Position numbers and translations under genes: made by a program. Positions 1-7,486 of a stretch of DNA of 14,367 nt are shown here, piece after piece; the first letter of the stretch is position 1, and each line of letters starts with the position of its first letter. The DNA is from Mailhella massiliensis (GTDB lineage: Bacteria; Desulfobacterota; Desulfovibrionia; Desulfovibrionales; Desulfovibrionaceae). The notes under the pieces are model-generated. The model made no database searches and was not told the origin of the DNA. It saw only the letters and a list, made by a program, of their open reading frames with translations. The stretch lies in assembly GCF_020741395.1 (NCBI RefSeq), contig NZ_DYZA01000211.1, forward strand, positions 1-14,367. The letters are read 5' to 3'.

Positions 1-7
1 CGTGTAT

Positions 8-36
8 GGAAGGGCTGTGAAGGCCTTCCTATTTTT
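8..36 (+). terminator. Probable terminator of the gene left of the window
   Basis: A 6-bp inverted repeat, GGAAGG at 8-13 and CCTTCC at 24-29, encloses a 10-base loop and is followed by the T-rich TATTTTT. It would end a transcript entering from the left, about 25 bases before the purA start codon. The stem is short, so this is a moderate call. Confidence 0.4.
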
Positions 37-61
37 CAAGGTGCGTCCTAAGGAGATTTAT

Positions 62-1336
62 ATGTCGAACATGACTATCGTTGGTGCGCAGTGGGGCGAC
101 GAAGGCAAGGGCAAGATCGTCGATCTGCTCACTTCCGAAGCGGATATGGTGGTCCGTTTCCAGGGCGGCAACAACGCCGGGCATACGGTCATTGTCGATG
201 GCAAGAAGTATGTCCTGCATGTTGTCCCCTCGGGCATCCTTCACCCCGGAAAGATGTGCATCATCGGCAACGGCGTCGTGCTTGACCCGGAAAATTTCCT
301 TGAGGAAATAGACGCTCTTCAGAGCCTCGGGCTGGATGTGAGTCCTGAGAGGCTGAAGATCAGCTACAAGACGCACCTCATCATGCCCTATCACCGCATC
401 ATTGACGGTGCGCGTGAAGGAGCTTCCAAGAATAAGATAGGTACTACCGGGCGCGGCATCGGCCCCTGCTACGAGGACAAGAAGGCCCGCGTGGGCGTAC
501 GCGCCGGCGACCTTACCGACCCTGAAGTGCTGAAGGCCAGGATAGCCCGTGCGCTGGAAGAGAAGAACGTGCTCTTTTCCCAGCTCTACGGCCTGCCCGC
601 GCTCGATCCTGAAACGGTGTTCAGCGACCTTATGGCCATAGCTCCCCGCATCGTGCCTTACCTGGCGGACGTGTCCAGCCTCATCATGGATGCGCAGGAA
701 TCGGGTAAGAACATCATGTTTGAGGGCGCGCAGGGGGTGATGCTCGATATCGACCACGGCACCTACCCCTTTGTGACTTCCTCCAACGTGGTATGCGACA
801 ATGCCTCCATCGGTTCAGGCGTGAATGCGGGGATTATCGACCAGCGCATCGCCATTGTGAAGGCCTACACCACGCGCGTGGGGTCCGGCCCCTTCCCCAC
901 GGAGCTTTTCGATGAAACGGGTGAATTTTTGCGCCGCCAGGGTGGAGAATACGGCGCTACCACGGGCAGGCCGCGCCGCTGCGGCTGGCTCGACCTTGTG
1001 GTGCTGCGTGAAATGATACGCCTGTGCGCGCCTACCACTATGGCCCTGACCAAGGTGGACGTGCTGAGCGGCCTGAAGGAAATCAAGCTCTGCGTAGCCT
1101 ATGAGTACGAGGGGAAGGTGGTGAAGTTTCCGCCCCAGACGCCGCGCGGCCTGGAATTTTCCAAGCCCGTGTTTGAAGTGCTGCCCGGCTGGGAGGAAGA
1201 TCTTTCCGGCTGTGAAGGATGGGACGACCTGCCGAAGAACTGCCGCCGCTACATTGAGCGTGTGGAGGAACTTCTGGGCGTGAAGGCCGGCTTCATCTCC
1301 GTCGGTCCCGACAGGAAACAGACCTTCCGGCGCTGA
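62..1336 (+). CDS. purA: Adenylosuccinate synthetase
   Basis: Catalyses GTP-dependent joining of aspartate to IMP, giving adenylosuccinate, the first committed step of AMP synthesis in the cytoplasm. The 424-residue product has the family's usual length. The N-terminal GAQWGDEGKGK motif (residues 8-18) contains the catalytic Asp13, and NNAGHTV contains His41; these match the numbering of the E. coli enzyme. GTTGRGIGP, TTGRPRRCGW and the guanine-binding TKVDVL are also present. The ATG at 62 was chosen because AAGGAG lies just upstream and the protein then begins at the normal PurA N-terminus; the frame is open further upstream but that extension looks non-coding. holB follows after a single base, so the two are very probably co-transcribed. 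Confidence 0.98.
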   Translation: MSNMTIVGAQWGDEGKGKIVDLLTSEADMVVRFQGGNNAGHTVIVDGKKYVLHVVPSGILHPGKMCIIGNGVVLDPENFLEEIDALQSLGLDVSPERLKISYKTHLIMPYHRIIDGAREGASKNKIGTTGRGIGPCYEDKKARVGVRAGDLTDPEVLKARIARALEEKNVLFSQLYGLPALDPETVFSDLMAIAPRIVPYLADVSSLIMDAQESGKNIMFEGAQGVMLDIDHGTYPFVTSSNVVCDNASIGSGVNAGIIDQRIAIVKAYTTRVGSGPFPTELFDETGEFLRRQGGEYGATTGRPRRCGWLDLVVLREMIRLCAPTTMALTKVDVLSGLKEIKLCVAYEYEGKVVKFPPQTPRGLEFSKPVFEVLPGWEEDLSGCEGWDDLPKNCRRYIERVEELLGVKAGFISVGPDRKQTFRR

Positions 1337-1337
1337 T

Positions 1338-2279
1338 ATGGCGGCGGGAAAGGAGTCAAAAAAGGCGGGCGCGGCGCGTTCTTCGGCCGAGGTGGAACTG
1401 CCCGGCGTAGATGAGGCGCGCGCCGCCGTATCCCCCGCCCTTTCCGCGGAGCTGGAGCGTCCGCGCTCTCTGCTTTACTCCATGAGGGAGAGTCCGCCTC
1501 AGCTTCTGCACTTGGAAGGAGGGACGGCATCCTCCCGGGTGGCTCTTGCTCTTTGGTGGGCTGCACTGCTCAACTGTGAAGGGGAAGAGGATTTGCCCTG
1601 CCTTGCCTGTCCTTCATGCCTTCGCATGGGTGCGCGCATGCATCCCGACCTTTTTCTGTTCGACGGGCGAGCTTCTTCCATAAAAATAGACGAGGTACGC
1701 GCTCTGCGCCCCGTGCTTGGGGAACGCCCCCGCTTCGGCCGCCGCCGTGTGGTGGTGCTGGCCGAGGCGCAGGCCCTGGGGGTGGAGGCGGCCAATTCTC
1801 TTTTGAAGGTACTGGAAGACCCGTGCCCCGATACCTGCTTTGTCTTCACCGCCCCGCAGCGTGAGCGCCTTCTGCCGACGCTGGTTTCCCGGGGCTGGGT
1901 CATCACCCTTCCCTGGCCGCAGCCAGGAGGGCCTCTTGCCGATGAGCTTCGTCTCTGGGATCAGGCCCTGGCGCGTTTTGCCGTGGAGGGCCGCGGCTGG
2001 TTCGACCTGACGCAGCTCCGCAACGGGCTGGACGCGGCAGGAGCGCAGCAGGTGGTGCTGGTAGGGAGAAAGGCTTTGGCCGACTGTATTGCCGGACGCG
2101 AAGGCGGGGCTCTTTCCGCGGTGTTCAGGCCTTTGCCCGAGGCGCTGCGCCTGGAACTTGACGAGCTTTTTTCCGAAAGTGAGGATGCGCTTCAGGCGCA
2201 GGTCAATCCTCTTCTGGCTCTGGACGCCATGGCCTGCGGCGTACACGGCCTAGTGCGGCGCGTTTCTTCCGAACCTTGA
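1338..2279 (+). CDS. holB: DNA polymerase III delta' subunit (clamp loader)
   Basis: Non-hydrolysing AAA+ subunit of the clamp loader that opens and loads the sliding clamp with delta and tau/gamma. The 313-residue protein has the diagnostic zinc-binding cysteines Cys80, Cys88, Cys91 and Cys94 (C-x7-C-x2-C-x2-C). The P-loop position is degenerate (EGGTASSR near residue 60, no GKT/S), as expected for delta', and the conserved ANSLLKVLEDP segment lies at about 152-162. The SRC sensor motif of ATPase subunits appears here as SRGW near residue 184. The first 40 residues are an Ala/Glu-rich leader of unclear value, so translation could start slightly downstream. The ATG at 1338 lies one base after the purA stop, which favours translational coupling. 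Confidence 0.9.
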   Translation: MAAGKESKKAGAARSSAEVELPGVDEARAAVSPALSAELERPRSLLYSMRESPPQLLHLEGGTASSRVALALWWAALLNCEGEEDLPCLACPSCLRMGARMHPDLFLFDGRASSIKIDEVRALRPVLGERPRFGRRRVVVLAEAQALGVEAANSLLKVLEDPCPDTCFVFTAPQRERLLPTLVSRGWVITLPWPQPGGPLADELRLWDQALARFAVEGRGWFDLTQLRNGLDAAGAQQVVLVGRKALADCIAGREGGALSAVFRPLPEALRLELDELFSESEDALQAQVNPLLALDAMACGVHGLVRRVSSEP

Positions 2280-2329
2280 CAGGGCGGCTCTTCGTTCCTA
2301 CTTTTCGCTTACCATTATGGAGGTCATTC

Positions 2330-2893
2330 ATGAGTCAGGAATTTGAACATAAGGAATCCATGAACGAGGAAGCGGAACTCGAAGCCCGGGAAGAGGAAGC
2401 TCCTGCCGGGGAGAAGACGGAAGAAGAGCTGCTTGAGGAATGTCGTGCGAAGCTCTGCGCCGCCTGTTCCGTGGCAGAGGAGGCCAATGCCGTCAAGCTT
2501 CGCGCCCTGGCAGAAATGGACAATTTCAAGAAACGCCTCCAGCGTGAAAAGGAAGAGCAGGCCCGCTATGCAGCGGAAAAGGTGTTGGCCGATCTTCTGC
2601 CTACGCTGGACAATCTCGACCTCGCGCTTCAGTACGGCGGCCAGTCGGAAGAGAGCCGTAACATGATGGTGGGTGTGGAAATGACCCGCACCATGCTGCT
2701 CGATGCACTTAAAAAGCACGGGCTTGTGCCTGTGGGCCAGGTGGGGCAGGCTTTTGATCCCAATGACCATGAAGCCGTGGGGCAGGAAGAGTCCGAGGGC
2801 ATGGAAGCAGGGTTCATCGTGCGTGTGATGCAGAAGGGGTACAGGCTCAACGAGCATCTCCTGCGCCCGGCGCGCGTCATTGTTTCCAGGTAG
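2330..2893 (+). CDS. grpE: GrpE, nucleotide exchange factor for DnaK
   Basis: Promotes ADP release from DnaK in the DnaK-DnaJ-GrpE chaperone cycle. The 187-residue product has the family plan: an acidic low-complexity N-terminus (about residues 1-40), a long coiled-coil dimerisation helix with the typical EMDNFKKRLQREKEE segment, then the four-helix bundle and beta domain ending in GYRLNEHLLRPARVIVS, the GrpE C-terminal signature. The ATG at 2330 was chosen because GGAGG lies 6 bases upstream (ATGGAGGTCATTC). The longer in-frame start at 2276 overlaps the holB stop and encodes no GrpE-like sequence. No CIRCE operator was seen upstream, and dnaK and dnaJ are not adjacent. grpE is the last gene of this cluster. 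Confidence 0.96.
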   Translation: MSQEFEHKESMNEEAELEAREEEAPAGEKTEEELLEECRAKLCAACSVAEEANAVKLRALAEMDNFKKRLQREKEEQARYAAEKVLADLLPTLDNLDLALQYGGQSEESRNMMVGVEMTRTMLLDALKKHGLVPVGQVGQAFDPNDHEAVGQEESEGMEAGFIVRVMQKGYRLNEHLLRPARVIVSR

Positions 2894-3239
2894 TCTGCCC
2901 GGTTTTGATCCCCGACCTGTGCCGGAAAGCCTTGCATGGCCATAGCCTGTACGTTTGCCGGCCATGGGGCATCGACATAGAGCATGTTTTCGGAATATGC
3001 CGTGAGAAGCTTGAACGGAGCACGCCCTCGGGCGCTGTCTCCGTTTTTACTTTGAAACGTGAGAAAACAGCCGCTCAAGCCTTATGAGGAAAGGCTCATG
3101 GGCAGGGGCGGAAAAAGCGAAGACGGCCCGGTCGGCGGGGTTCTTCACGTTTAAAGCCCCTCTTCTCGGCTTGCCGACAGCTGAAGAAAAGGCTCTCCGT
3201 GCGGGGATATTTTTTGTCATTTTTTAAGGAGATGCAACG
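2894..3239. other. Intergenic region between grpE and the flavoprotein gene
   Basis: 346 bases without a credible gene; a 60-codon open frame at 2905-3087 has no ribosome-binding site and crosses the terminator at 3015-3048. It also contains one copy of the CCGGAAAG motif (2922-2929) that recurs in neighbouring intergenic regions. No convincing sigma-70 promoter for the next gene was found, although the last 35 bases are T-rich and end in a good Shine-Dalgarno, AAGGAG. Confidence 0.5.
3015..3048 (+). terminator. Intrinsic terminator of the purA-holB-grpE cluster
   Basis: Outer stem ACGGAG (3015-3020) with CTCCGT (3039-3044), inner stem CGCCC/GGGCG, then TTTTT running directly out of the stem. 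This is a convincing rho-independent terminator about 120 bases after the grpE stop. Confidence 0.75.
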
Positions 3240-3860
3240 ATGCAGGTTCTTCTCATCAATTCCAGCCCTCACCCTAAGGGCTGCACATGGACGGCTCTTT
3301 CCGAAGTAGCTTCGGAACTGGAGAGGCAGGGTATAGGTTCCCGTATCTTTCAGCTGGGCACCCAGCCTGTGGCAGGCTGCATTGCCTGCGGCGTGTGCCG
3401 CAAGACGGGGCGCTGCTTCCGGGATGACAAGGTGAACGAGGTTCTCGCCCTGGTGCCCGAGTTCGACGCCTTCGTGTTCGGTACACCCGTATACTACGCA
3501 TCCGCCTCAGGCCAGCTGGAGAGCTTCATGGACAGGCTTTTTTTCAGTGGCTCCGCGCTCTTTGCCAACAAGCCCGGAGCGGCCGTGGTGAGCTGCCGCC
3601 GCGGCGGGGCTTCTGCCGCCTTCGAGCAGGTGAACAAATACTTCGGTATGAACAATATGCCCGTGGTCACCTCCACATACTGGAATCAGGTGCACGGAAA
3701 CACTCCCGAGGAAGTGCGGCAGGATGCGGAAGGCCTGCAGACCATGCGGCATTTGGCCCGCAATATGGCCTGGCTGCTCCGCTGCATTGAGGCGGGCCGC
3801 GCCGCTGGTGTGCCGCTGCCGGAAATGGAACCCATGGTTCGGACGAACTTTATCCGTTAG
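3240..3860 (+). CDS. Flavodoxin-fold NAD(P)H-dependent oxidoreductase (iron-sulfur flavoprotein type)
   Basis: 206-residue FMN-dependent reductase of the NADPH-dependent FMN reductase/iron-sulfur flavoprotein family; the physiological substrate cannot be told from sequence. An N-terminal beta strand leads into the FMN phosphate-binding loop (SSPHPKGCT, residues 8-16). Next comes the four-cysteine cluster Cys47-x2-Cys50-x2-Cys53-x5-Cys59, and the FMN-ring loop FGTPVYYAS with a FMDRLFF helix at about 80-102. In iron-sulfur flavoproteins such a compact cysteine motif holds a 4Fe-4S cluster, but many homologues with this spacing are annotated only as flavodoxin-family proteins, so cluster binding is inferred. 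The start is supported by AAGGAG about 9 bases upstream. It appears to be monocistronic. Confidence 0.85.
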   Translation: MQVLLINSSPHPKGCTWTALSEVASELERQGIGSRIFQLGTQPVAGCIACGVCRKTGRCFRDDKVNEVLALVPEFDAFVFGTPVYYASASGQLESFMDRLFFSGSALFANKPGAAVVSCRRGGASAAFEQVNKYFGMNNMPVVTSTYWNQVHGNTPEEVRQDAEGLQTMRHLARNMAWLLRCIEAGRAAGVPLPEMEPMVRTNFIR

Positions 3861-4070
3861 AGTCCTTTCCCGGGGCATTTCAGCATGTTGTATGGTGCTG
3901 GAATGTCCCGGAAAGCTCTGTCCCGTTTTCCGGCTTCCGCTACGGCGGAAATATCCTTTTCCCGGAAGGTCGTGGCATGTTTTTCCGGGAAAAGCCCTGT
4001 CCGGTCTGTTGTGATTCCTCTGCAGGCGGACGCGGCGGCCTTTTTTCCTTTTGTCGTCTTTGTCGATGAT
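3861..4070. repeat. Cluster of inverted repeats between the flavoprotein and EamA genes
   Basis: Four successive hairpins precede the terminator at 4071. One is a 16-bp stem with two G-U pairs (3870-3885 with 3896-3911). One is CCGGAAAG/TTTTCCGG (3908-3915 with 3926-3933), which shares bases with the first and so excludes it. One is TTCCGC/GCGGAA (3935-3940 with 3945-3950). The last is a perfect 12-bp CTTTTCCCGGAA/TTCCGGGAAAAG (3956-3967 with 3983-3994). The first may end the flavoprotein transcript, though no T-run follows it. No gene is seen here. Confidence 0.7.
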
Positions 4071-4097
4071 TCCCGGAAAGAGTCCGGGAGCTTTTTT
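4071..4097 (+). terminator. Intrinsic terminator just upstream of the EamA gene
   Basis: Perfect 7-bp stem TCCCGGA (4071-4077) and TCCGGGA (4083-4089) with loop AAGAG, followed by GC and TTTTTT (4092-4097). It ends 25 bases before the EamA start codon. It either closes the upstream transcript, leaving almost no room for an EamA promoter, or acts as an attenuator in the EamA leader. Confidence 0.7.
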
Positions 4098-4122
4098 CAG
4101 CACAGCCCCGTACTTCCTTACC

Positions 4123-5007
4123 ATGAATCTTTCCCGCTCCTTTTCCGGTCACGCACTGGCTTTTTTCACCGTTTTCGTCTGGGGCGTCACCTTTGTAAGT
4201 ACCAAGGTACTGCTTACGGATTTTCAGCCCGTTGAAATCCTGTTTCTGCGTTTTGTCATGGCCTTCTGTGTCCTGTACGCGGCCTGTCCCGGACCCCTTC
4301 CGGGCATGACGGCGCGCCGCCGTCTCATCTCCGCCGCTGCTGGGCTCACCGGAATCTGCCTTTATTACCTTTTGGAAAACATGGCCCTTGCCCATACCAT
4401 GGCTTCCAATGTGGCCGTCATCCTTACGGCTACCCCCATGTTCACTGCCCTGGTCGCCCGTTTCGTATTGAGGGGAGAGGAGCGGCTCGGGCTGCGTTTT
4501 TATCTCGGTTTTGTTGTGGCTATGACGGGCATAAGCCTTATCTGTTTCAACGGCGTCCGGTTTTCCCTGAATCCTGTGGGGGATATTCTTGCCGTAACGG
4601 CCGGGCTGGTGTGGGCCTTTTATGCCTGTCTGACGCGCATTATGGGGTTCTGGGGCTGCAATCCCATTCAGATCACCCGTATCACCTTCGGCTGGGGCCT
4701 TTTGTTCATGCTTCCCTTTCTGAGTTTTTTCGGCTTCTCTTGGGATACTGAGAGGCTGCTTCGCCCCGTAAATATGGGTAATCTGCTCTTTCTCGGTCTG
4801 GTTGCCTCGGCCATGTGTTTCACCACCTGGAATATGGCCGTACGCGCCTTGGGCACGGTACGTGCGAGTTTGTACATCTACCTGGTGCCGGTCATCACCG
4901 TTGCCGTTTCCGTAGCGGTACTGGGGGAAAGGCTCACAGCCCTTTCCGCTCTGGGCACAACGCTGACGCTGGCGGGGCTTTTTCTTTCACAGTCGGGCAG
5001 AAGTTGA
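4123..5007 (+). CDS. EamA-family (DMT superfamily) transporter
   Basis: 294-residue inner-membrane protein built as two tandem EamA repeats of about five transmembrane helices each, as expected for drug/metabolite transporters that export amino acids, metabolites or drugs. Visible family features are the first helix with VFVWGVTFVSTK, the first-repeat segment NMALAHTMASNVAVILTATPMF (about residues 85-106), and the second-repeat MAVRALGTVRASLYIYLVPVITVAVSVAVLGERLT near 247-282. The substrate cannot be assigned. The ATG at 4123 matches the usual N-terminus, but its ribosome-binding site is poor (only CTTCCTTACC precedes it), and upstream in-frame starts lie in or before the terminator hairpin. 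Weak initiation plus a terminator in the leader suggests regulated expression. Confidence 0.9.
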   Translation: MNLSRSFSGHALAFFTVFVWGVTFVSTKVLLTDFQPVEILFLRFVMAFCVLYAACPGPLPGMTARRRLISAAAGLTGICLYYLLENMALAHTMASNVAVILTATPMFTALVARFVLRGEERLGLRFYLGFVVAMTGISLICFNGVRFSLNPVGDILAVTAGLVWAFYACLTRIMGFWGCNPIQITRITFGWGLLFMLPFLSFFGFSWDTERLLRPVNMGNLLFLGLVASAMCFTTWNMAVRALGTVRASLYIYLVPVITVAVSVAVLGERLTALSALGTTLTLAGLFLSQSGRS

Positions 5008-5170
5008 GCTTTGTAACTGCGTACACGTTCGGAAGGTGTAACGTGGAGAGTCTTGTGTTTTTCGATCCGTACCGGAAAGTTTTGCAGAGTGAGGCCCGGA
5101 CGCGGTGGGTTCCGCACGGAAGGCGCTCCGAGTCAGAAAGGCCGCCCCTGAGTGTCCGGGAAACATGTGC

Positions 5171-5950
5171 TCAATATGAGGAAGCGCGTTGCAGCTTGAC
5201 GGCCCGGGTGGCCAGAAAGGAAGGGAAGAATCGATCCGGCAGGCGTGTTCCTCCGAAGGTATCTTCATACAGTGCAGTGAGCACAAAGCCCGCCGCCAGC
5301 TGCCCCTGAATCTGTTCTTCCAGGCTGTGGCCGAATTCCGCAGCTTCATGGTCTTGCGCCAGTTCCTCCATGCTCCGGTAGTCGAGGTCGGAATAGGGCA
5401 GGGGGTGGCTTACCTGAAGAATGTCCTGCTCCTGAAGCTCCCAGTCAAAAAGGTAGAAGGCGGGGTTCATGAAACCGCTCATGAGCACGCCGCCCTTTTT
5501 CAGGACGCGGAAGGCCTCATTCCACACAGGTTGAATATGGGGGATGAACAGGTTGGATACGGGGTGCACGATGATATCGAAGTAGTTGTCGGCAAACATG
5601 CAAAGATCCGTCATGGAAGAAAGGACGGTGCGTATTTCAAGCCCTTCACGCCGTGCTACGGCCCTGTCCCGCTCAAGCTGCGCTTCGGAAAGGTCGAGCA
5701 CCGTCACGTCGGCCCCGGCCGCCGCGAGCACGGGCCCCTGCTGCCCCCCGCCTGAGGCCAGACACAGAATGTTTTTATCTTTCACCGGAGGAAACCATGC
5801 CCTCGGCGCCGGGCGTGAAGCGGTGAGCATTATGCTCCAGTCCCCTCTGCGGGCGCGGGCTATGATTTCATGGTCCACAGGCACGGTCCAGGGGTTTTTT
5901 CGGCGCGCCTTTTCTTCCCAGGCTTTGCCGTTCAGGGCAAGAATGTCCAT
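5171..5950 (-). CDS. Class I SAM-dependent methyltransferase
   Basis: 259-residue Rossmann-fold methyltransferase. Motif I is ILCLASGGGQQGPVLAAAG (about residues 61-79), with the SAM-ribose acidic residue Asp86 in VTVLDLSEAQLERDR. A motif-IV-like YFDIIVHPVSNLF and the post-motif sequence AFRVLKKGGVLMSGF follow, as in ubiE-like small-molecule methyltransferases. The substrate is unknown. The frame stays open for 74 codons upstream, but that stretch has no family resemblance and crosses the hairpin after ribBA. The ATG at 5950, preceded by AGGA about 8 bases upstream and followed by MDILALNGKAWEEKA, gives a normal N-terminus. It lies downstream of ribBA on the same strand, 226 bases away. Confidence 0.87.
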   Translation of the reverse strand: MDILALNGKAWEEKARRKNPWTVPVDHEIIARARRGDWSIMLTASRPAPRAWFPPVKDKNILCLASGGGQQGPVLAAAGADVTVLDLSEAQLERDRAVARREGLEIRTVLSSMTDLCMFADNYFDIIVHPVSNLFIPHIQPVWNEAFRVLKKGGVLMSGFMNPAFYLFDWELQEQDILQVSHPLPYSDLDYRSMEELAQDHEAAEFGHSLEEQIQGQLAAGFVLTALYEDTFGGTRLPDRFFPSFLATRAVKLQRASSY

Positions 5951-6121
5951 GAAGTCTGTCCTGTTTTTTTCTAGGGCATGATCCGCCTTCAGGCCGGAGT
6001 CGCTTTTATGTTGTAGCTTAAGCGGCAGGGAAAAGGCTGATTCGCGGGGCAGTATCGCTGTTTCCCGGAGCATCTCCAAAAGAGTTTCCGCTTCTTTCCC
6101 GGGGAAATTTTCCGTGTTTCG

Positions 6122-6147
6122 GGAGGAGGCTGTTTCGAGCCTCCCCC
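6122..6147 (-). terminator. Hairpin at the 3' end of ribBA
   Basis: On the reverse strand a 10-bp stem with one G-U pair (GGAGGCT/AGCCTCC core, loop CGAAAC) forms about 30 bases after the ribBA stop. No U-run follows, so it may be a weak terminator or an mRNA 3'-end stabiliser. The rest of 5951-6176 holds only further short palindromes such as TTTCCCGGGGAAA near 6097. Confidence 0.4.
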
Positions 6148-6176
6148 GGGAAAGGCAGTCTTGGAAGGGCATGCCG

Positions 6177-7409
6177 CTACTTCTTCTTGCCGAAGTGGAG
6201 GATATGCCCCATTTTTTCCTGCTTGGTGCGCATGTAATGCTCGTTGGTGGCGCACAGACCGATTTCCAGAGGCACGCGCTCTGCGATTTCCAGACCGTAC
6301 CCTTCCAACCCCACGATTTTGCGGGGATTGTTGGTCATGAGGCGGAGGCGGCTTATACCGAGATCGCGCAGTATTTGCGCCCCCGCTCCGTAACTGCGAA
6401 GATCCGGAGCGAAGCCGAGTTTGATATTGGCTTCTACGGTGTCGTATCCCTGTTCTTGGAGGGCGTAGGCACGTATTTTATTGGCAAGGCCTATGCCGCG
6501 CCCCTCCTGCCGCATGTAGAGCAGGGCGCCCCTCCCTTCCTTTTCAATCTGCATGAGAGCGGCCGCAAGCTGATTGCCGCAGTCGCAGCGCAGGGAGCCG
6601 AAGGCGTCGCCGGTGAGACATTCGCTGTGCACTCGTACCAGCACGGGGGAAGGATCGGTTCTTTCATCCACCTCGCCCTTCACCAGTGCGATATGCGTGT
6701 CGGAAGAGGCGTCGCTTTCGTAGGCGATGATGCGGAACGTACCGTATTTGGTAGGCATGTTTGCTTCCGACACACGGCGTACGGCCAGCTTGCCGTAACG
6801 GATGTGATAGCGGATGATATCGCGTATGGCTGCTATGTGCAGATGATGTTTTTCGGCAAAGGTCTCAAGGTCGTCCATGCGCGCGACGGAGCCGTCTTCC
6901 TTCAATATTTCACAGATGGCCGCAGCGCCCTTCATGTTGGCGAAAAGAGCAAGATCCACACTGCCTTCGGCTATACCTACGCGGGTGAGTACGCCGCCTT
7001 TTTTTGCTCTCAGGGGGAAAACGTGCCCGGGGGTGACGATATCTTCCGGCCCGGCTCCGTCGGCCACGACGGCCTGTATGGTAACGGCGCGATCGGCGGC
7101 GGAAATGCCCGTAGTCACGCCTTCGCGAGCTTCAATGGATACCGTGAAGGCGGAACCGTGCCCCGGCATACTCGAGGGCATAAGGGGAAGCTCCATCTTG
7201 TCGGCCAGCTCCGGGGTAAGGGCCAGGCATACCAGGCCACAGGCATGCCGCGCCATGAAGTTCACGGCTTCGGCGTTTACGCGCTCGGCCGCCATGACCA
7301 GATGGCCGCTGCATTCACGGTCGTCATCGTCCACAAGAACGATCATCCTGCCGTTTCTGATATCGTCGATAGCCTGTTCTATGGAGCAAAGAGAAGATAA
7401 CTGACGCAT
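6177..7409 (-). CDS. ribBA: RibBA-type riboflavin biosynthesis protein (GTP cyclohydrolase II with degenerate DHBP synthase domain)
   Basis: 410-residue two-domain protein of riboflavin synthesis. The C-terminal GTP cyclohydrolase II domain (about residue 205 onward) looks intact: zinc ligands in HSECLTGDAFGSLRCDCG, the MRQEGRGIGL loop, LRSYGAGAQILRDLG and NNPRK. It should open GTP to the diaminopyrimidine precursor. The N-terminal 3,4-dihydroxy-2-butanone-4-phosphate synthase domain keeps TTGISAADR and PGHVFPLRA, but the hallmark RENEGD reads RECSGH (residues 31-36) and GGHTEA reads VGIAEG (144-149). Ligands equivalent to E. coli RibB Glu40, Asp42 and His153 are therefore replaced, so this half is probably inactive. 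The ATG at 7409 was chosen for its AGGGAG ribosome site; an earlier ATG at 7433 has none. An FMN riboswitch lies upstream. Confidence 0.93.
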   Translation of the reverse strand: MRQLSSLCSIEQAIDDIRNGRMIVLVDDDDRECSGHLVMAAERVNAEAVNFMARHACGLVCLALTPELADKMELPLMPSSMPGHGSAFTVSIEAREGVTTGISAADRAVTIQAVVADGAGPEDIVTPGHVFPLRAKKGGVLTRVGIAEGSVDLALFANMKGAAAICEILKEDGSVARMDDLETFAEKHHLHIAAIRDIIRYHIRYGKLAVRRVSEANMPTKYGTFRIIAYESDASSDTHIALVKGEVDERTDPSPVLVRVHSECLTGDAFGSLRCDCGNQLAAALMQIEKEGRGALLYMRQEGRGIGLANKIRAYALQEQGYDTVEANIKLGFAPDLRSYGAGAQILRDLGISRLRLMTNNPRKIVGLEGYGLEIAERVPLEIGLCATNEHYMRTKQEKMGHILHFGKKK

Positions 7410-7430
7410 GACAAACTCCCTGGAGATGTC
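7410..7430 (-). promoter_or_regulatory. Hairpin covering the ribBA ribosome-binding site
   Basis: On the reverse strand GACA (7430-7427) can pair with TGTC (7413-7410), and CTC with GAG inside it, burying the AGGGAG Shine-Dalgarno directly before the start codon. This is a plausible translational expression platform for the FMN riboswitch. The stem is short, so it is tentative. Confidence 0.35.
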
Positions 7431-7486
7431 CACATCAGGGCCGCAAGAGGCGCTAGGAGAGAGGAGAGTGCTTCAGAATACTGAGT

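Noticed and set aside
29..757. A 242-codon reverse frame opposite purA
   Set aside because: Shadow of the purA reading frame with no ribosome site or family resemblance.
5951..6172. N-terminal extension of the methyltransferase to an ATG at 6172
   Set aside because: The extra 74 residues show no family resemblance, cross the hairpin after ribBA and lack a good ribosome site; the start at 5950 gives a normal N-terminus.
6114..7400. A 428-codon open frame on the forward strand opposite ribBA
   Set aside because: It is the antisense of a clear RibBA gene and riboflavin motifs read on the other strand; GC-rich coding DNA commonly leaves such antisense frames open.
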